Shown piece by piece: positions 1 through 8,343 of a stretch of 64,000 nucleotides of DNA (the stretch's first letter is position 1; each line of letters starts with the position of its first letter). This DNA comes from Aeromonas rivuli (GTDB taxonomy: Bacteria; Pseudomonadota; Gammaproteobacteria; Enterobacterales; Aeromonadaceae). The notes beneath the pieces were generated by a model. It searched no databases. It had not been told where the DNA came from and saw only the letters and a program-made list of their open reading frames with translations. A program made the translations under genes and the position numbers. The stretch is from assembly GCF_000820045.1 (NCBI RefSeq), contig NZ_CDBJ01000027.1, positions 460,839-524,838 on the forward strand, written 5' to 3'.

Positions 1-2727
1 CGAACCTATGCTCATGGAGCTCATGGTGTGGGACTTGTAGCTGGTGAGCAGCAGGGGCCACTGGGCAGGCTTGAACGCCTCGCTCAGCGGCGTGCCGTCG
101 GCGAGCTGGGCCCGGAAGAAGCGCGGGGTGCCGCTCAAGAACTGGCCGCTCTGGCTGTGACGGCGGCTGCCCACCGCCGGGTTCCACAGCATCAGCGGCT
201 TGGGCCAACGCTTGCTCGGCTGACCCGATTCGTCGCGCCCCTTGGCGACCGGCTCGAAGCGCCCGCCCCGGGCAAAGAGATAGGCGGCGCGGCTCGCCTC
301 CTCCGCGCTCAGGGTGGCGTTGAGGGTGGGCAGGATCCGCTCCACCCCGGACCAAGCGAGGTCTTCAGCGCCGATGGGAGGCACCGGCTGGCCGAGGTAG
401 GCGACGTTGGCAGCCCCGTAGAGGGAGAAGTCCGCCGCTTTGTTGAGCGCATGCAGCTTGCCATCCGATCCCTCGATCGCCCCCTCGCCGAAGCCCGGCA
501 GGCCGAGGCGTTTCGCCACGGCGATGAGGAAGGACTCCATGCAGACGGGATCCCCCTCGGTGGTCTTGACCACTCTGGGCTCGATCACAGGCCAGCGCCC
601 GGTCGAGACCTTGGTCATGACCCCGTGCCAGGCGGTTGCCCAGCCCCAGGACTCGTAGGTCAGGGTGTCAGGCACTATGTAGTCCGACAGCGCCGAGGAT
701 TCGTTGATGAAGCTGTCGATGCTGATGAACAGCGGCAGCACGCTCGGATCCTTGAGCTGTTCACCTATGGCCTGGTGCAACCCGGCCTGACCGTAGAGCG
801 GGTTGCCCATGTGGTTGATCCAGGCCTTGGCGCGGTAGGGGTAACCGCTCACCGCCGCGGTCAGGTGCTCGCCGAGCAGCGGGCCCGAGATGGGGAACCA
901 GGGCTCGTGGGCCGGATAGGGGTTCTGCCCCGCCTCTTTCTTGCGACGATATTCGGAGGTCTTCTCGTAGGGGAACTTGGAGCGGGAGAGGAAGACGCCG
1001 GCGGGTTTCACCATGCCGGGGAAGCTCTCCAGATCGTAGCGCGGCCCGCTCCCGAAGGGGTTGAACTTGCCGCCGCTCGCCACCGCGCCGCCCTTGGCGT
1101 TGAGGTTTCCTATCATGGCGTTGAGCATCATGATGGCCCAGGCCGTGTAGAAGCCGTTGGCACTCATGGTGCCGCCGTGGGTGATCACCGCCGCCCGGGT
1201 GCCGTGGCTGGTGAACTCCCGGGCCAGCTCCTTGATGTCGGCCACCGGCACGGCGCACTCGGCACTGTATTGCTCGAGGCTGTGCTCCCGGCTCGCCTCG
1301 GCCAGCAGCTGGAAGCTGCTCTTGACCGCCAGCTCCCCGCCCGGGGTCGAAATGCTGCGCGCCACCCAGAGTCGGGCCCGCTCGCAGCGGCCGGCCGGTG
1401 TCAGCTCGTCACTCCCCTCCTCGACCACCAGCACGGCATCCCCCTCGCCATAGGCCTCGCCCTCAAAGGGCAGCCCCAGATCGCTGGCGTGCAACATCTG
1501 GCCGAAGCGGGGGTGCGACTCGTCGCAGACCACCAGATGGCTGGCGTTGCAAAAGCCGCGATAGCCGGCCCGCTCGGCCGCTTCTGCGTTAGGTGCCCCT
1601 AGGAAGGGTTCGGCGTAACGATCGTTGTCGATGATCCAGCGCAGCATGGCCATGGCCAGGGCCGAGTCGGTGGCGGGCTTGATGGGCAGCCAGCGGTTGG
1701 TGGGGGCAGACGGCAGGTTCACCGTGTTCGGCAGGCTGGGCGCCACCACCACGTAGGAGAACGGCTTTCCCTGCCGTGCCCGCCCCGCCGCCAGCTGGCG
1801 GGACTGGCGTTTGAAGGGGTTGCCGGACTGCTGGGGGGAGGTGCCCATAAACAGCAGGAAGTCGCTCTCGTCCCAGTCGGGTTTGAGGTGGGCGTTCTTC
1901 TCCAGATCGTCCAGCAGGGCGCCGGCCCCGACCCGGAATGACAGGCCGCAGTAGGCGCCGTGGTTCGCGAAGTTGCGGGTGCCGAAGCCGTTGAAGGTGA
2001 AGCGCTTGATGAAGGCGTCGCGGCCCTCGTCCGAGGCGTTGCTCACCAGCAGCTGGTTGGCCCTGGGGCCATATTCCGGGTTGGCGGGATCCAGCGGCTC
2101 GGCGAGGTTGCGGATGGCCCTGAGCCCTTCAACCTGGCCCTCCCCGAACAGATCGCCCCCCTCCACCACCTCCTCGATCAGCTGCTCGAAGGGGATGCTC
2201 TGCCAGCGACCGCTACCACGGGGGCCGACCCGCTTGAGACAGCGGGTGACCCTGTGGGGGCTGTCGAGCTGCTCCAGCATGGCGTTGCCCCTGGCGCAGG
2301 CGGTGGAGCGGCCATCCAGCCCACCTTCCTGATAACCGCTGGTAGCGAGCAGCGCCTGCTTGATCGGCGTCTTGAAATCGATGTGATGCAGGGCCGAGAG
2401 GGGGTGATAGGGGTTGCCGAGGATGCGCACTATCTTGTCGCTCTCGTTGTCGATGCGGGCCCGCACCCCGCACAGGGTCCAGCAGCCGAGGCACATGGTG
2501 TTGGCCAGCCGCTGCGCCGGGTTGGGGTGAAGCTCCCCTCCCTCATCGACCCGATACTCCACCGCCAGGGAGTTGCCGTGGATGGGATCCCGGGTCGGCT
2601 TGCCCGAGCTGCCGGTGGCCACCCCGCTCACCACCTGCTTGAGGGTGTCGCTGTAACCGGCCACGAACAACCCCGTGCCCCCGGCGATGGCGGCTCCCTT
2701 GAGAAACTTGCGTTTGCTGTGATCCAT
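1..2727 (-). CDS. ttrA: tetrathionate reductase catalytic subunit A, partial (C-terminus beyond the window)
   Basis: Molybdopterin enzyme that would reduce tetrathionate to thiosulfate in the periplasm, working with TtrB and TtrC. The frame stays open from the ATG at 2727 to base 1, giving 909 codons; TtrA proteins are about 1,000 residues, so only the end is missing. The N-terminus MDHSKRKFLKG is a Tat-type signal with Lys-Arg in place of Arg-Arg. A Cys-x2-Cys-x3-Cys motif (CLGCWTLC, about residue 69) and a later Cys in TACARG fit the [4Fe-4S] site. ANHGAYCGLSF is a likely Mo-ligand cysteine region. The start overlaps the ttrC stop in TGATG, which suggests translational coupling. Function is inferred from the family and from the ttrBC/ttrSR context. 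Confidence 0.93.
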   Translation of the reverse strand, partial: MDHSKRKFLKGAAIAGGTGLFVAGYSDTLKQVVSGVATGSSGKPTRDPIHGNSLAVEYRVDEGGELHPNPAQRLANTMCLGCWTLCGVRARIDNESDKIVRILGNPYHPLSALHHIDFKTPIKQALLATSGYQEGGLDGRSTACARGNAMLEQLDSPHRVTRCLKRVGPRGSGRWQSIPFEQLIEEVVEGGDLFGEGQVEGLRAIRNLAEPLDPANPEYGPRANQLLVSNASDEGRDAFIKRFTFNGFGTRNFANHGAYCGLSFRVGAGALLDDLEKNAHLKPDWDESDFLLFMGTSPQQSGNPFKRQSRQLAAGRARQGKPFSYVVVAPSLPNTVNLPSAPTNRWLPIKPATDSALAMAMLRWIIDNDRYAEPFLGAPNAEAAERAGYRGFCNASHLVVCDESHPRFGQMLHASDLGLPFEGEAYGEGDAVLVVEEGSDELTPAGRCERARLWVARSISTPGGELAVKSSFQLLAEASREHSLEQYSAECAVPVADIKELAREFTSHGTRAAVITHGGTMSANGFYTAWAIMMLNAMIGNLNAKGGAVASGGKFNPFGSGPRYDLESFPGMVKPAGVFLSRSKFPYEKTSEYRRKKEAGQNPYPAHEPWFPISGPLLGEHLTAAVSGYPYRAKAWINHMGNPLYGQAGLHQAIGEQLKDPSVLPLFISIDSFINESSALSDYIVPDTLTYESWGWATAWHGVMTKVSTGRWPVIEPRVVKTTEGDPVCMESFLIAVAKRLGLPGFGEGAIEGSDGKLHALNKAADFSLYGAANVAYLGQPVPPIGAEDLAWSGVERILPTLNATLSAEEASRAAYLFARGGRFEPVAKGRDESGQPSKRWPKPLMLWNPAVGSRRHSQSGQFLSGTPRFFRAQLADGTPLSEAFKPAQWPLLLTSYKSHTMSSMSIGS

Positions 2728-3854
2728 CAGAGTGCCTCGCGAGCGCAATCGGTGGTGGCTGCCTGGGTGGCAGATGAAGTTGTGACGGATGGCAGAGCCG
2801 GGGCGCGTACCAGCTCGGAGAGCGCCACCAGCAGGGCCAGCAGCAGGCCGAAGGTGCCGAGGATGCCGAGCACCCCGGCCGGCCCCCAGGCTATCTGGTA
2901 GACATAGACACCGGCGCCATATTTCGGTGCCAACTGCCCCTGAATGAGCACCAGCCAGCGCAGGCCCCACACCAGATGCAGTGCCAGCAGCCCCAGGCCC
3001 CAGGTTTGCAGGCGGGGGGAGAATCGGTGCCCCGCCAGCAGCAACAGGCCGAGCAGGCCCAGGGTCAGCAGCAGCCAGTGGGCCGCCAGCCGCCAGCTAG
3101 GATCCAGCCGATAGAGGGCCGCCGCCTCAGCCGCCGAGGCGCCGCCAAACAGGGCCCAGCCCAGCAGGGAGAGCGCAAGCAGGGCCAGGATCGGGCGGAT
3201 CTGGCGCAGCAGCCCCGCCTCGGTGTGCTGCTGCCAGCCCGCCAGCAGCCGGTTGAGCAGCAGCAGGGCGCTCTGGGCCGCCAGCAGGGCGCTCAGCGCC
3301 AGCAACCAGGGGAGCCAAGGGGTGTGCCAGAGCGGGCGCGCCTGCACCGCCATGGTCTCGAGCCCGGTGTAGAGCGCGATACTGAGCCCGCTCAAGGCCG
3401 CCATCAAAGCCAGCGGCTTGCGCCAGGGCTCGCCGGACCAGTTCCCCAGGCAGAGCAGTCGCGCCAGGGCGGCGACCCTGTCCCGCTCCTCGCCGCGTCT
3501 GGCCAGGTTGGGCCTTATCAGCAGCCAGCCAAACAGCATGCTGAGCAGGCTGAACAGGGGCAGCAGGTAGGCGCCATACCACATGATGGAGGTGAAGCGG
3601 GTCTGGGCGTAGAAGTGCCAGGCCCGGGCTGGCTGGTGCAGATCCGCGGTCAGAGCGATGGGCGCCACCAGACCGGCCCCCATCATCAGCACGGCGGCCA
3701 GGGTCTGCAGCCGCCGATCCGGTACCTTGCGCCATAGATCGGCCGCGCCCAGCCAGAGGGCCCCATAGGCGAGGCCGATGAGGAAGAAATATTGCACCGC
3801 CCAGGGCAGCCAGGTGATGGGCTGATCCGGGGCCAGCAGTTCGTTAATGGTCAT
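2727..3854 (-). CDS. ttrC: tetrathionate reductase membrane subunit C (NrfD/PsrC type)
   Basis: Polytopic quinol-oxidising membrane anchor, 375 aa, that passes electrons from menaquinol to TtrB. The sequence is a series of about nine hydrophobic helices rich in Leu, Ala and Trp, separated by short Arg-rich loops, and starts MTINELLAPDQPITWLPWAV, typical of the NrfD/PsrC/TtrC group. Its start overlaps the end of ttrB by 11 bases and its stop overlaps the ttrA start by one base, so ttrB-ttrC-ttrA form a tightly coupled operon. The C-terminal tail after the last helix is short and low in complexity (Ser/Thr/Ala). Confidence 0.93.
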   Translation of the reverse strand: MTINELLAPDQPITWLPWAVQYFFLIGLAYGALWLGAADLWRKVPDRRLQTLAAVLMMGAGLVAPIALTADLHQPARAWHFYAQTRFTSIMWYGAYLLPLFSLLSMLFGWLLIRPNLARRGEERDRVAALARLLCLGNWSGEPWRKPLALMAALSGLSIALYTGLETMAVQARPLWHTPWLPWLLALSALLAAQSALLLLNRLLAGWQQHTEAGLLRQIRPILALLALSLLGWALFGGASAAEAAALYRLDPSWRLAAHWLLLTLGLLGLLLLAGHRFSPRLQTWGLGLLALHLVWGLRWLVLIQGQLAPKYGAGVYVYQIAWGPAGVLGILGTFGLLLALLVALSELVRAPALPSVTTSSATQAATTDCAREAL

Positions 3855-4629
3855 GGGCTATCTCCTTGCCGTCGTCGCCGAGCAGGGTACACTGCGCCGG
3901 ATGGCCGTCGATCTTGCTGACGAAGGCCTCATCCATGCCCAGATAGAAGACCCGCGGCTGGGTATGGGCCTCGGGCTTGAGCACCTTGAGGGCGGACTCA
4001 TATTCCCGCAGCAACCGGCTTATCTGGCTCTTGGGATCGTTGAGATCGCCGATGATGCGCGCTTCGCCGACGCAGCTCTCCACGCAGGCGGGCAAGAGCC
4101 CCGCCTCCAGCCGGTGGGCGCAGAAGGTGCACTTGTCGGCGGTGTTGGTCTCGTGGTTGATGAAGCGGGCGTCATAGGGGCAGGCCTGCACGCAGTAGCC
4201 GCAGGCGACGCACCAGTCGTTGTTGACCACCACTATGCCGTCATCGCGCTGGAAGGTGGCGCCGGTGGGGCAGACGTCGAGGCAGGCGGGCTCGGCGCAG
4301 TGGTTGCAGAGCCTCGGCAACATCAAGAGGGAGGCGGGGGCATCGAGTGCCGCCACATCGCTCACCTCGTACTGGCTGACCGTGGTGCGAAACTGGCCGA
4401 GGGGGGGCTGATTCTCGATGGTGCAGGCCACGGTGCAGGCCTGACAACCGACGCAGCGGCGCAGATCGATCAGCATGCCGTAGCGCTTGCCGGGATCGCC
4501 CCGGCCTATGGCTGGGCGGGCACCCGGGGCGGCATGGCGCGGGCTCCTGGCTTGAGCGACGGGGATCAGGGCCGCCCCGGCGGTGATGGCGGCAATGCCG
4601 GATAACAATCGGCGCTTGCTGGGCTCCAT
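3844..4629 (-). CDS. ttrB: tetrathionate reductase iron-sulfur subunit B
   Basis: Periplasmic electron-transfer subunit, 261 aa, with four cysteine clusters in the DmsB/NrfC style: CVGCQACTVAC (about residue 60), CNHCAEPACLDVCP, CVACGYCVQACP and CTFCAHRLEAGLLPACVESC. These would hold four [4Fe-4S] centres linking TtrC to TtrA. The signal starts MEPSKRRLLSG and runs into a hydrophobic stretch ending AQA; aligned to the SRRxFLK consensus, the first Arg is Lys. Salmonella TtrB is the known natural example of this Lys-Arg Tat exception. First gene of the operon, divergent from ttrS. Confidence 0.95.
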   Translation of the reverse strand: MEPSKRRLLSGIAAITAGAALIPVAQARSPRHAAPGARPAIGRGDPGKRYGMLIDLRRCVGCQACTVACTIENQPPLGQFRTTVSQYEVSDVAALDAPASLLMLPRLCNHCAEPACLDVCPTGATFQRDDGIVVVNNDWCVACGYCVQACPYDARFINHETNTADKCTFCAHRLEAGLLPACVESCVGEARIIGDLNDPKSQISRLLREYESALKVLKPEAHTQPRVFYLGMDEAFVSKIDGHPAQCTLLGDDGKEIAHDH

Positions 4630-4858
4630 GGACTATTCCTTCTGCTGGCTTGCCTAGGGGGCAAGCGTGGGGATGAGGCCATTGTCCCCGCCACAAAAAT
4701 CCGTCTCTATTGTGGTTTTCCACATAGCGGGGGCCCCCTTGATCCAGCGCAAGAAAAGCGGCGGGCCTCTGGCCGAACTGTGACGGGCCCCCCATTGCAC
4801 GCCCGACAGGGGGTCAAGCCGGCCCCTGATGCCCCTCCCGGTGATAGACTGGCCGCCT
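4630..4858. promoter_or_regulatory. ttrB/ttrS divergent control region
   Basis: Shared upstream region of about 230 bases. A perfect inverted repeat TGTGG-TTTT-CCACA lies at 4711-4724, about 80 bases from the ttrB start, and is a candidate TtrR operator. TTGATCCAGCGCAA at 4739-4752 matches an FNR box (TTGAT-N4-ATCAA) at 8 of 10 positions; in Salmonella the ttr operon needs both TtrR and FNR. Neither assignment can be proven from sequence alone. Confidence 0.4.
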
Positions 4859-6769
4859 ATGTTCGCGCCCCTGTTCCTCCAACCCTCGCCATCGTTCCGG
4901 TGCCAGCGGCTGAGCTGGCTGCTGTCCTGCCTGCTGCTCTGGCTGATGGCCCTGCCCGCTTTGGCCGCACCCGAGCCGAGCCACCCTGTGTCCGTATCAG
5001 TCCAAGTAGAGCCGGTGCGAGTCGGCGTGCTGGCGACTCGCGGCCTCCCCCTCGCCCGACAGCAGTGGCAGCCGCTGATGGGCTGGCTGAATGAGCGCGT
5101 GCCAGAGCGGCGCTTCGCGCTGGTGCCCCTGGAGCTCGATGCCCTGGCCGAGGCCGTCGCGCAAAGCAGGCTCGACTTTGTCATCACCAACCCGGGCCAG
5201 TCGGTGAGTCTGGCGCGCCAGTATCCGCTGGCCTGGCTCGCCACCCTCAAGAGCCCGGCCGGGGGTGACAACCTCGCCATAGGCGCCGCCCTGGTGGTGC
5301 GCGCCCATGCCCCCTACCGGCACTGGCAGGATCTCGAGGGACAGCCGGTCGCCGCCGTGTCGGAAAACGCCTTCGGTGGCTACCTCGCCTACCGCTTCGA
5401 GGCAGACGAGCAGGGGGTCAGGCTGGAGCGCTTCTTCTCCGCCGTGCGCTTCACCGGCTTCCCCCTGGACAGGCTCATCGAGCAGCTGGCGGCGGACCAG
5501 GTGGCCGCCGCCATAGTGCCCGTGTGTCAGCTGGAGCGCATGGTGCGGGAGGGCAAGGTCGCCGACTCGGATTTTCGGGTGCTGGACAACCAGGCGCCGG
5601 CGGGCTTTGGCTGCCAGAGCTCGACCCGGCTCTACCCGAACTGGGCCTTCGCCCAGACGGAGCAGGCCTCCCCTGCGCTTGCTCTGGCGGTGACGCGAGC
5701 CCTGTTCGACCTGCCAGCAGACAGCGAGACGGCCATGGCCGCCGATTCGGCGGGCTGGACAGTGCCCACCAGCCAGCTTGGCATCGACCGCCTGCTCAAG
5801 GCGCTGGATCGCCACCCCCTGCAGGGCCCCTGGTGGCAATCGGCCTGGCACTGGCTGCGCCAGCATCAGCAGTGGGGCTGGGGCGCCCTGGCGCTGGTGC
5901 TGCTGCTCGGCGGCCACCACCTGCTGCTGCAATACCTGTTCAACCGCAGCCAGCGCCGACTGCTCGCCACCCGCCAACAACTCGAGGAGAAGGGACGCCA
6001 GCTCGAGCAGGCCAGACGCCTCGCCGAGCTCGGCGAACTCGGCGCCAACATGGCCCACGAGATCAACCAGCCCCTCACCGCCATCGCCAACTACAGCCAG
6101 GGTGCCCTGCTGCGCCTCGCAAGGCAGGGGCAGGATCCGGCCACGACCGCATCACAGGAGCCCCTGCGCCAGGCCCTGGAGCAGATTGGCCTGCAGGTCC
6201 AGCGCATCACCCAGACAGTCAACCGGCTGAGATCCCGGCTGCAGAAACGCCCGCGCCAAGCCGAGCCCACGGACCTGGTCGCCCTGGTGGAGGGCCTGCA
6301 ACCCCTGCTCGGTCAGATGCTGGCCCCCCTCGGGGTCACCTTCACCCTGCGCTGGCAGGGGCAGCCGCGCCTGCTCCCCCTGGATGGCATAGGGGTGGAA
6401 CAGTTGCTGATAAACCTCATCAAGAATGGCGCCGAGAGCGCGGCCCGAACGGGCGGCCCAGCGGCGCAAAGGGCTGAGCCGGGCCGGGTCGAGCTGCTTG
6501 CCTGCTTCGAGGCGGCGCTCTTGATCCTGGAGATCCGCGACAACGGCCCCGGCCTGAGGATGCCAGAGGCGCTGCTGCAACAGGCGTTTCACAGCGACAA
6601 GGAGGGCGGCATGGGGCTGGGGCTCGCCATCTGCCGGGACGTGGTCGAGTGTCATCGTGGCCAGCTCGCCTTGAGCAACCTGAGCCCCCATGGCTGCCTG
6701 GCCCGGGTGACCCTGCCCGCCCCTCAGCAGCGACTTGAGGTCGCTTCCGATTTCAACCCAAGGAGCTGA
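4859..6769 (+). CDS. ttrS: tetrathionate sensor histidine kinase
   Basis: Membrane sensor kinase of about 636 aa. Order: signal/anchor (about 10-36); PhnD-like periplasmic substrate-binding domain (about 50-320, with VGVLATRGLPLARQQWQPL near its start); transmembrane helix (about 345-365, WGWGALALVLLLGGHHLLLQ); short coiled coil; H-box MAHEINQPL with the phospho-acceptor His near residue 400; ATP-binding motifs NLIKNGAESA, DNGPGL and GGMGLGLAI. The PhnD-like sensor plus kinase layout is that of TtrS. The ATG at 4859 is preferred over the in-frame one at 4829 because it opens directly into the signal sequence, but neither has a strong ribosome site. It lies back to back with ttrB and one base before ttrR. 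Confidence 0.92.
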   Translation: MFAPLFLQPSPSFRCQRLSWLLSCLLLWLMALPALAAPEPSHPVSVSVQVEPVRVGVLATRGLPLARQQWQPLMGWLNERVPERRFALVPLELDALAEAVAQSRLDFVITNPGQSVSLARQYPLAWLATLKSPAGGDNLAIGAALVVRAHAPYRHWQDLEGQPVAAVSENAFGGYLAYRFEADEQGVRLERFFSAVRFTGFPLDRLIEQLAADQVAAAIVPVCQLERMVREGKVADSDFRVLDNQAPAGFGCQSSTRLYPNWAFAQTEQASPALALAVTRALFDLPADSETAMAADSAGWTVPTSQLGIDRLLKALDRHPLQGPWWQSAWHWLRQHQQWGWGALALVLLLGGHHLLLQYLFNRSQRRLLATRQQLEEKGRQLEQARRLAELGELGANMAHEINQPLTAIANYSQGALLRLARQGQDPATTASQEPLRQALEQIGLQVQRITQTVNRLRSRLQKRPRQAEPTDLVALVEGLQPLLGQMLAPLGVTFTLRWQGQPRLLPLDGIGVEQLLINLIKNGAESAARTGGPAAQRAEPGRVELLACFEAALLILEIRDNGPGLRMPEALLQQAFHSDKEGGMGLGLAICRDVVECHRGQLALSNLSPHGCLARVTLPAPQQRLEVASDFNPRS

Positions 6770-6770
6770 T

Positions 6771-7382
6771 ATGCAGCCCGTTGACCGCCCTCCCCTCTAC
6801 CTGGTCGATGACGATCAGGCCGTGCTCGACTCCCTGCGCTTCATGCTGGAGAGCTGCGACGAGCGGCAGCTGCGCTGCTTTGCCGACGGCGAGCGCTTCC
6901 TGGCAGAGGTCGATCTGCGCCTGCCCGCCTGTCTCATCCTGGATTGCCGCATGCCGGGGCTGTCGGGCCCCGAGGTGCAGCAGCGGCTGAAGGCGGCCCA
7001 GAGCCCCATCGCCATACTGTTTCTCACCGGTCACGGGGAGGTGCCCCTGGCGGTGGAGTCCCTCAAGCAGGGGGCGGTGGATTTCTTGCAAAAGCCGGTG
7101 CAGCTGGCCCCCCTGCTCGCCGCCATCGCGCGGGCCGAGCAGGCAACCCTGGCCGCGGCGACGCGTCTTGCCCATAGACACGCCTTCGAGCGGCTCCCCC
7201 CCCGCGAGCACCAGCTGTTGCAGCTCATCGCCCAAGGCCACAAGAACCAGCAGATAGCGCAGGATCTCTGCATCTCGGTGCGCACCGTCGAGGTGTGCCG
7301 CGCCAGCCTGATGAGGCGGCTCGAGGTGGGCTCCCTGGCCGAGCTGATGCTGCGCTATGCGGCGGTCAATGGGCAGCCCTGA
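6771..7382 (+). CDS. ttrR: tetrathionate response regulator
   Basis: LuxR/FixJ-type response regulator of 203 aa. The receiver domain has the acidic pair in LVDDDQ, the phospho-acceptor Asp near residue 58 (LILDCRMPG) and the conserved Lys in LQKPV. The C-terminal helix-turn-helix is PREHQLLQLIAQGHKNQQIA followed by VRTVEVCRASLMRRL. An AGGAG sequence 5 bases upstream supports the ATG at 6771 over an in-frame one at 6735 inside ttrS; the ttrS stop is one base before it. Expected to activate ttrBCA when tetrathionate is sensed by TtrS. Confidence 0.93.
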   Translation: MQPVDRPPLYLVDDDQAVLDSLRFMLESCDERQLRCFADGERFLAEVDLRLPACLILDCRMPGLSGPEVQQRLKAAQSPIAILFLTGHGEVPLAVESLKQGAVDFLQKPVQLAPLLAAIARAEQATLAAATRLAHRHAFERLPPREHQLLQLIAQGHKNQQIAQDLCISVRTVEVCRASLMRRLEVGSLAELMLRYAAVNGQP

Positions 7383-7524
7383 CTCGCTCACGCCATGGGC
7401 AAACCCCAGCCCCGGGAGATAAAACGTGGCGAGATCACACACTTGGCGCCGCCTTGGGGGTAGAGTAGCCCCTTCCCTTTATCAGGGCCGACCTAGGTCC
7501 TGCGCATTATTTCGAGGAGACATC

Positions 7525-8253
7525 ATGGAACTGCTTCTGCTCAGCAATGGCAAAACCACCGAACACCCGGGCCTGCTCGGCTGGGCCCGCGACCGGGTGC
7601 AGACCCTGCTCGCCCGCAAACAGGTCAAGCGCATCCTGCTCATCCCCTATGCGGTGATCCGCAGCGACTGGGATGCCCGCGCCCAGGATCTCGCCGAGAG
7701 CCTGGGGGTGGAGACCATCAGCATCCACCAGTTCGACGATCCCGTGGCGGCCATCAACCAGGCAGACGCCATCTTTATCAGCGGCGGCAACACCTGGCGC
7801 CTGAACCAGCTGCTGCACGAATACGGTCTGGTGGTGCCCATCCAGCGCGCCGTGCGCGAACGGGGCGTGCCCTATGTAGGCTGGAGCGCAGGTTGCAACG
7901 TGGCGACCCCGAGCATCCGCACCACCAACGACATGCCGGTGTGCAGCGCCGCCGTACTGCCGGCCCTGGGCCTGTTCCCGCTGCAGATCAATCCCCACTA
8001 CCTGGACGCCAGCATCAGCGGCCACATGGGGGAGACCCGGGACGAGCGGCTCGCCGAGTTCTGCGCCATCAACCCGAGCGAATCCGTGGTGGCCCTGCGC
8101 GAAGCCAGCCTGTTGCAGATCAGCGGCGAGACCGTCGAGTACTGGAGCGTGCGCGGCGAAGGCTTCAAGATCTTCAAGCACGGCGAGACGATCCAGGAGT
8201 ATGAGGATGCCGCTCCCCTGGCCGCCCTCACCCCCTTCATCCCCAAGCTCTGA
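7525..8253 (+). CDS. pepE: peptidase E (alpha-aspartyl dipeptidase)
   Basis: Cytoplasmic serine dipeptidase of 242 aa (peptidase family S51) that splits N-terminal Asp-Xaa dipeptides. The nucleophile motif is GWSAGCN (Ser near residue 120), with FISGGNTWRLNQLL and the INPHYLDA region also matching the family. Length is close to the Salmonella enzyme. The start is fixed by GAGGAGA a few bases upstream of 7525. It is a single-gene unit, convergent with emrB, and the two share a terminator hairpin. No aspartate-related neighbour is present. Confidence 0.93.
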   Translation: MELLLLSNGKTTEHPGLLGWARDRVQTLLARKQVKRILLIPYAVIRSDWDARAQDLAESLGVETISIHQFDDPVAAINQADAIFISGGNTWRLNQLLHEYGLVVPIQRAVRERGVPYVGWSAGCNVATPSIRTTNDMPVCSAAVLPALGLFPLQINPHYLDASISGHMGETRDERLAEFCAINPSESVVALREASLLQISGETVEYWSVRGEGFKIFKHGETIQEYEDAAPLAALTPFIPKL

Positions 8254-8271
8254 GTCAGGGGCACTGCAATG

Positions 8272-8303
8272 AAAAGAGGGATGGCCTGGGCCATCCCTCT
8301 TTC
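8272..8303. terminator. bidirectional terminator between pepE and emrB
   Basis: Long stem AAGAGGGATGGCC / GGCCATCCCTCTT with A-rich and T-rich flanks on both sides, placed between the convergent genes. Confidence 0.85.
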
Positions 8304-8343
8304 GTTTGCCCCCTCGCGCCGGGGTGAAGTCCTGCAAGGGCAC

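Noticed and set aside
28..2901. Long plus-strand open frames (28-1602, 1960-2901)
   Set aside because: Antisense shadows of ttrA and ttrC in GC-rich DNA; the minus strand encodes a continuous molybdoenzyme.
4900..5750. Phosphonate-binding protein (PhnD)
   Set aside because: The PhnD-like domain is the sensor part of TtrS, fused in frame to a kinase.
4997..6058. Long minus-strand frame over ttrS
   Set aside because: Mirror of the ttrS codon pattern; no domain-like sequence, and the plus strand has a full kinase.
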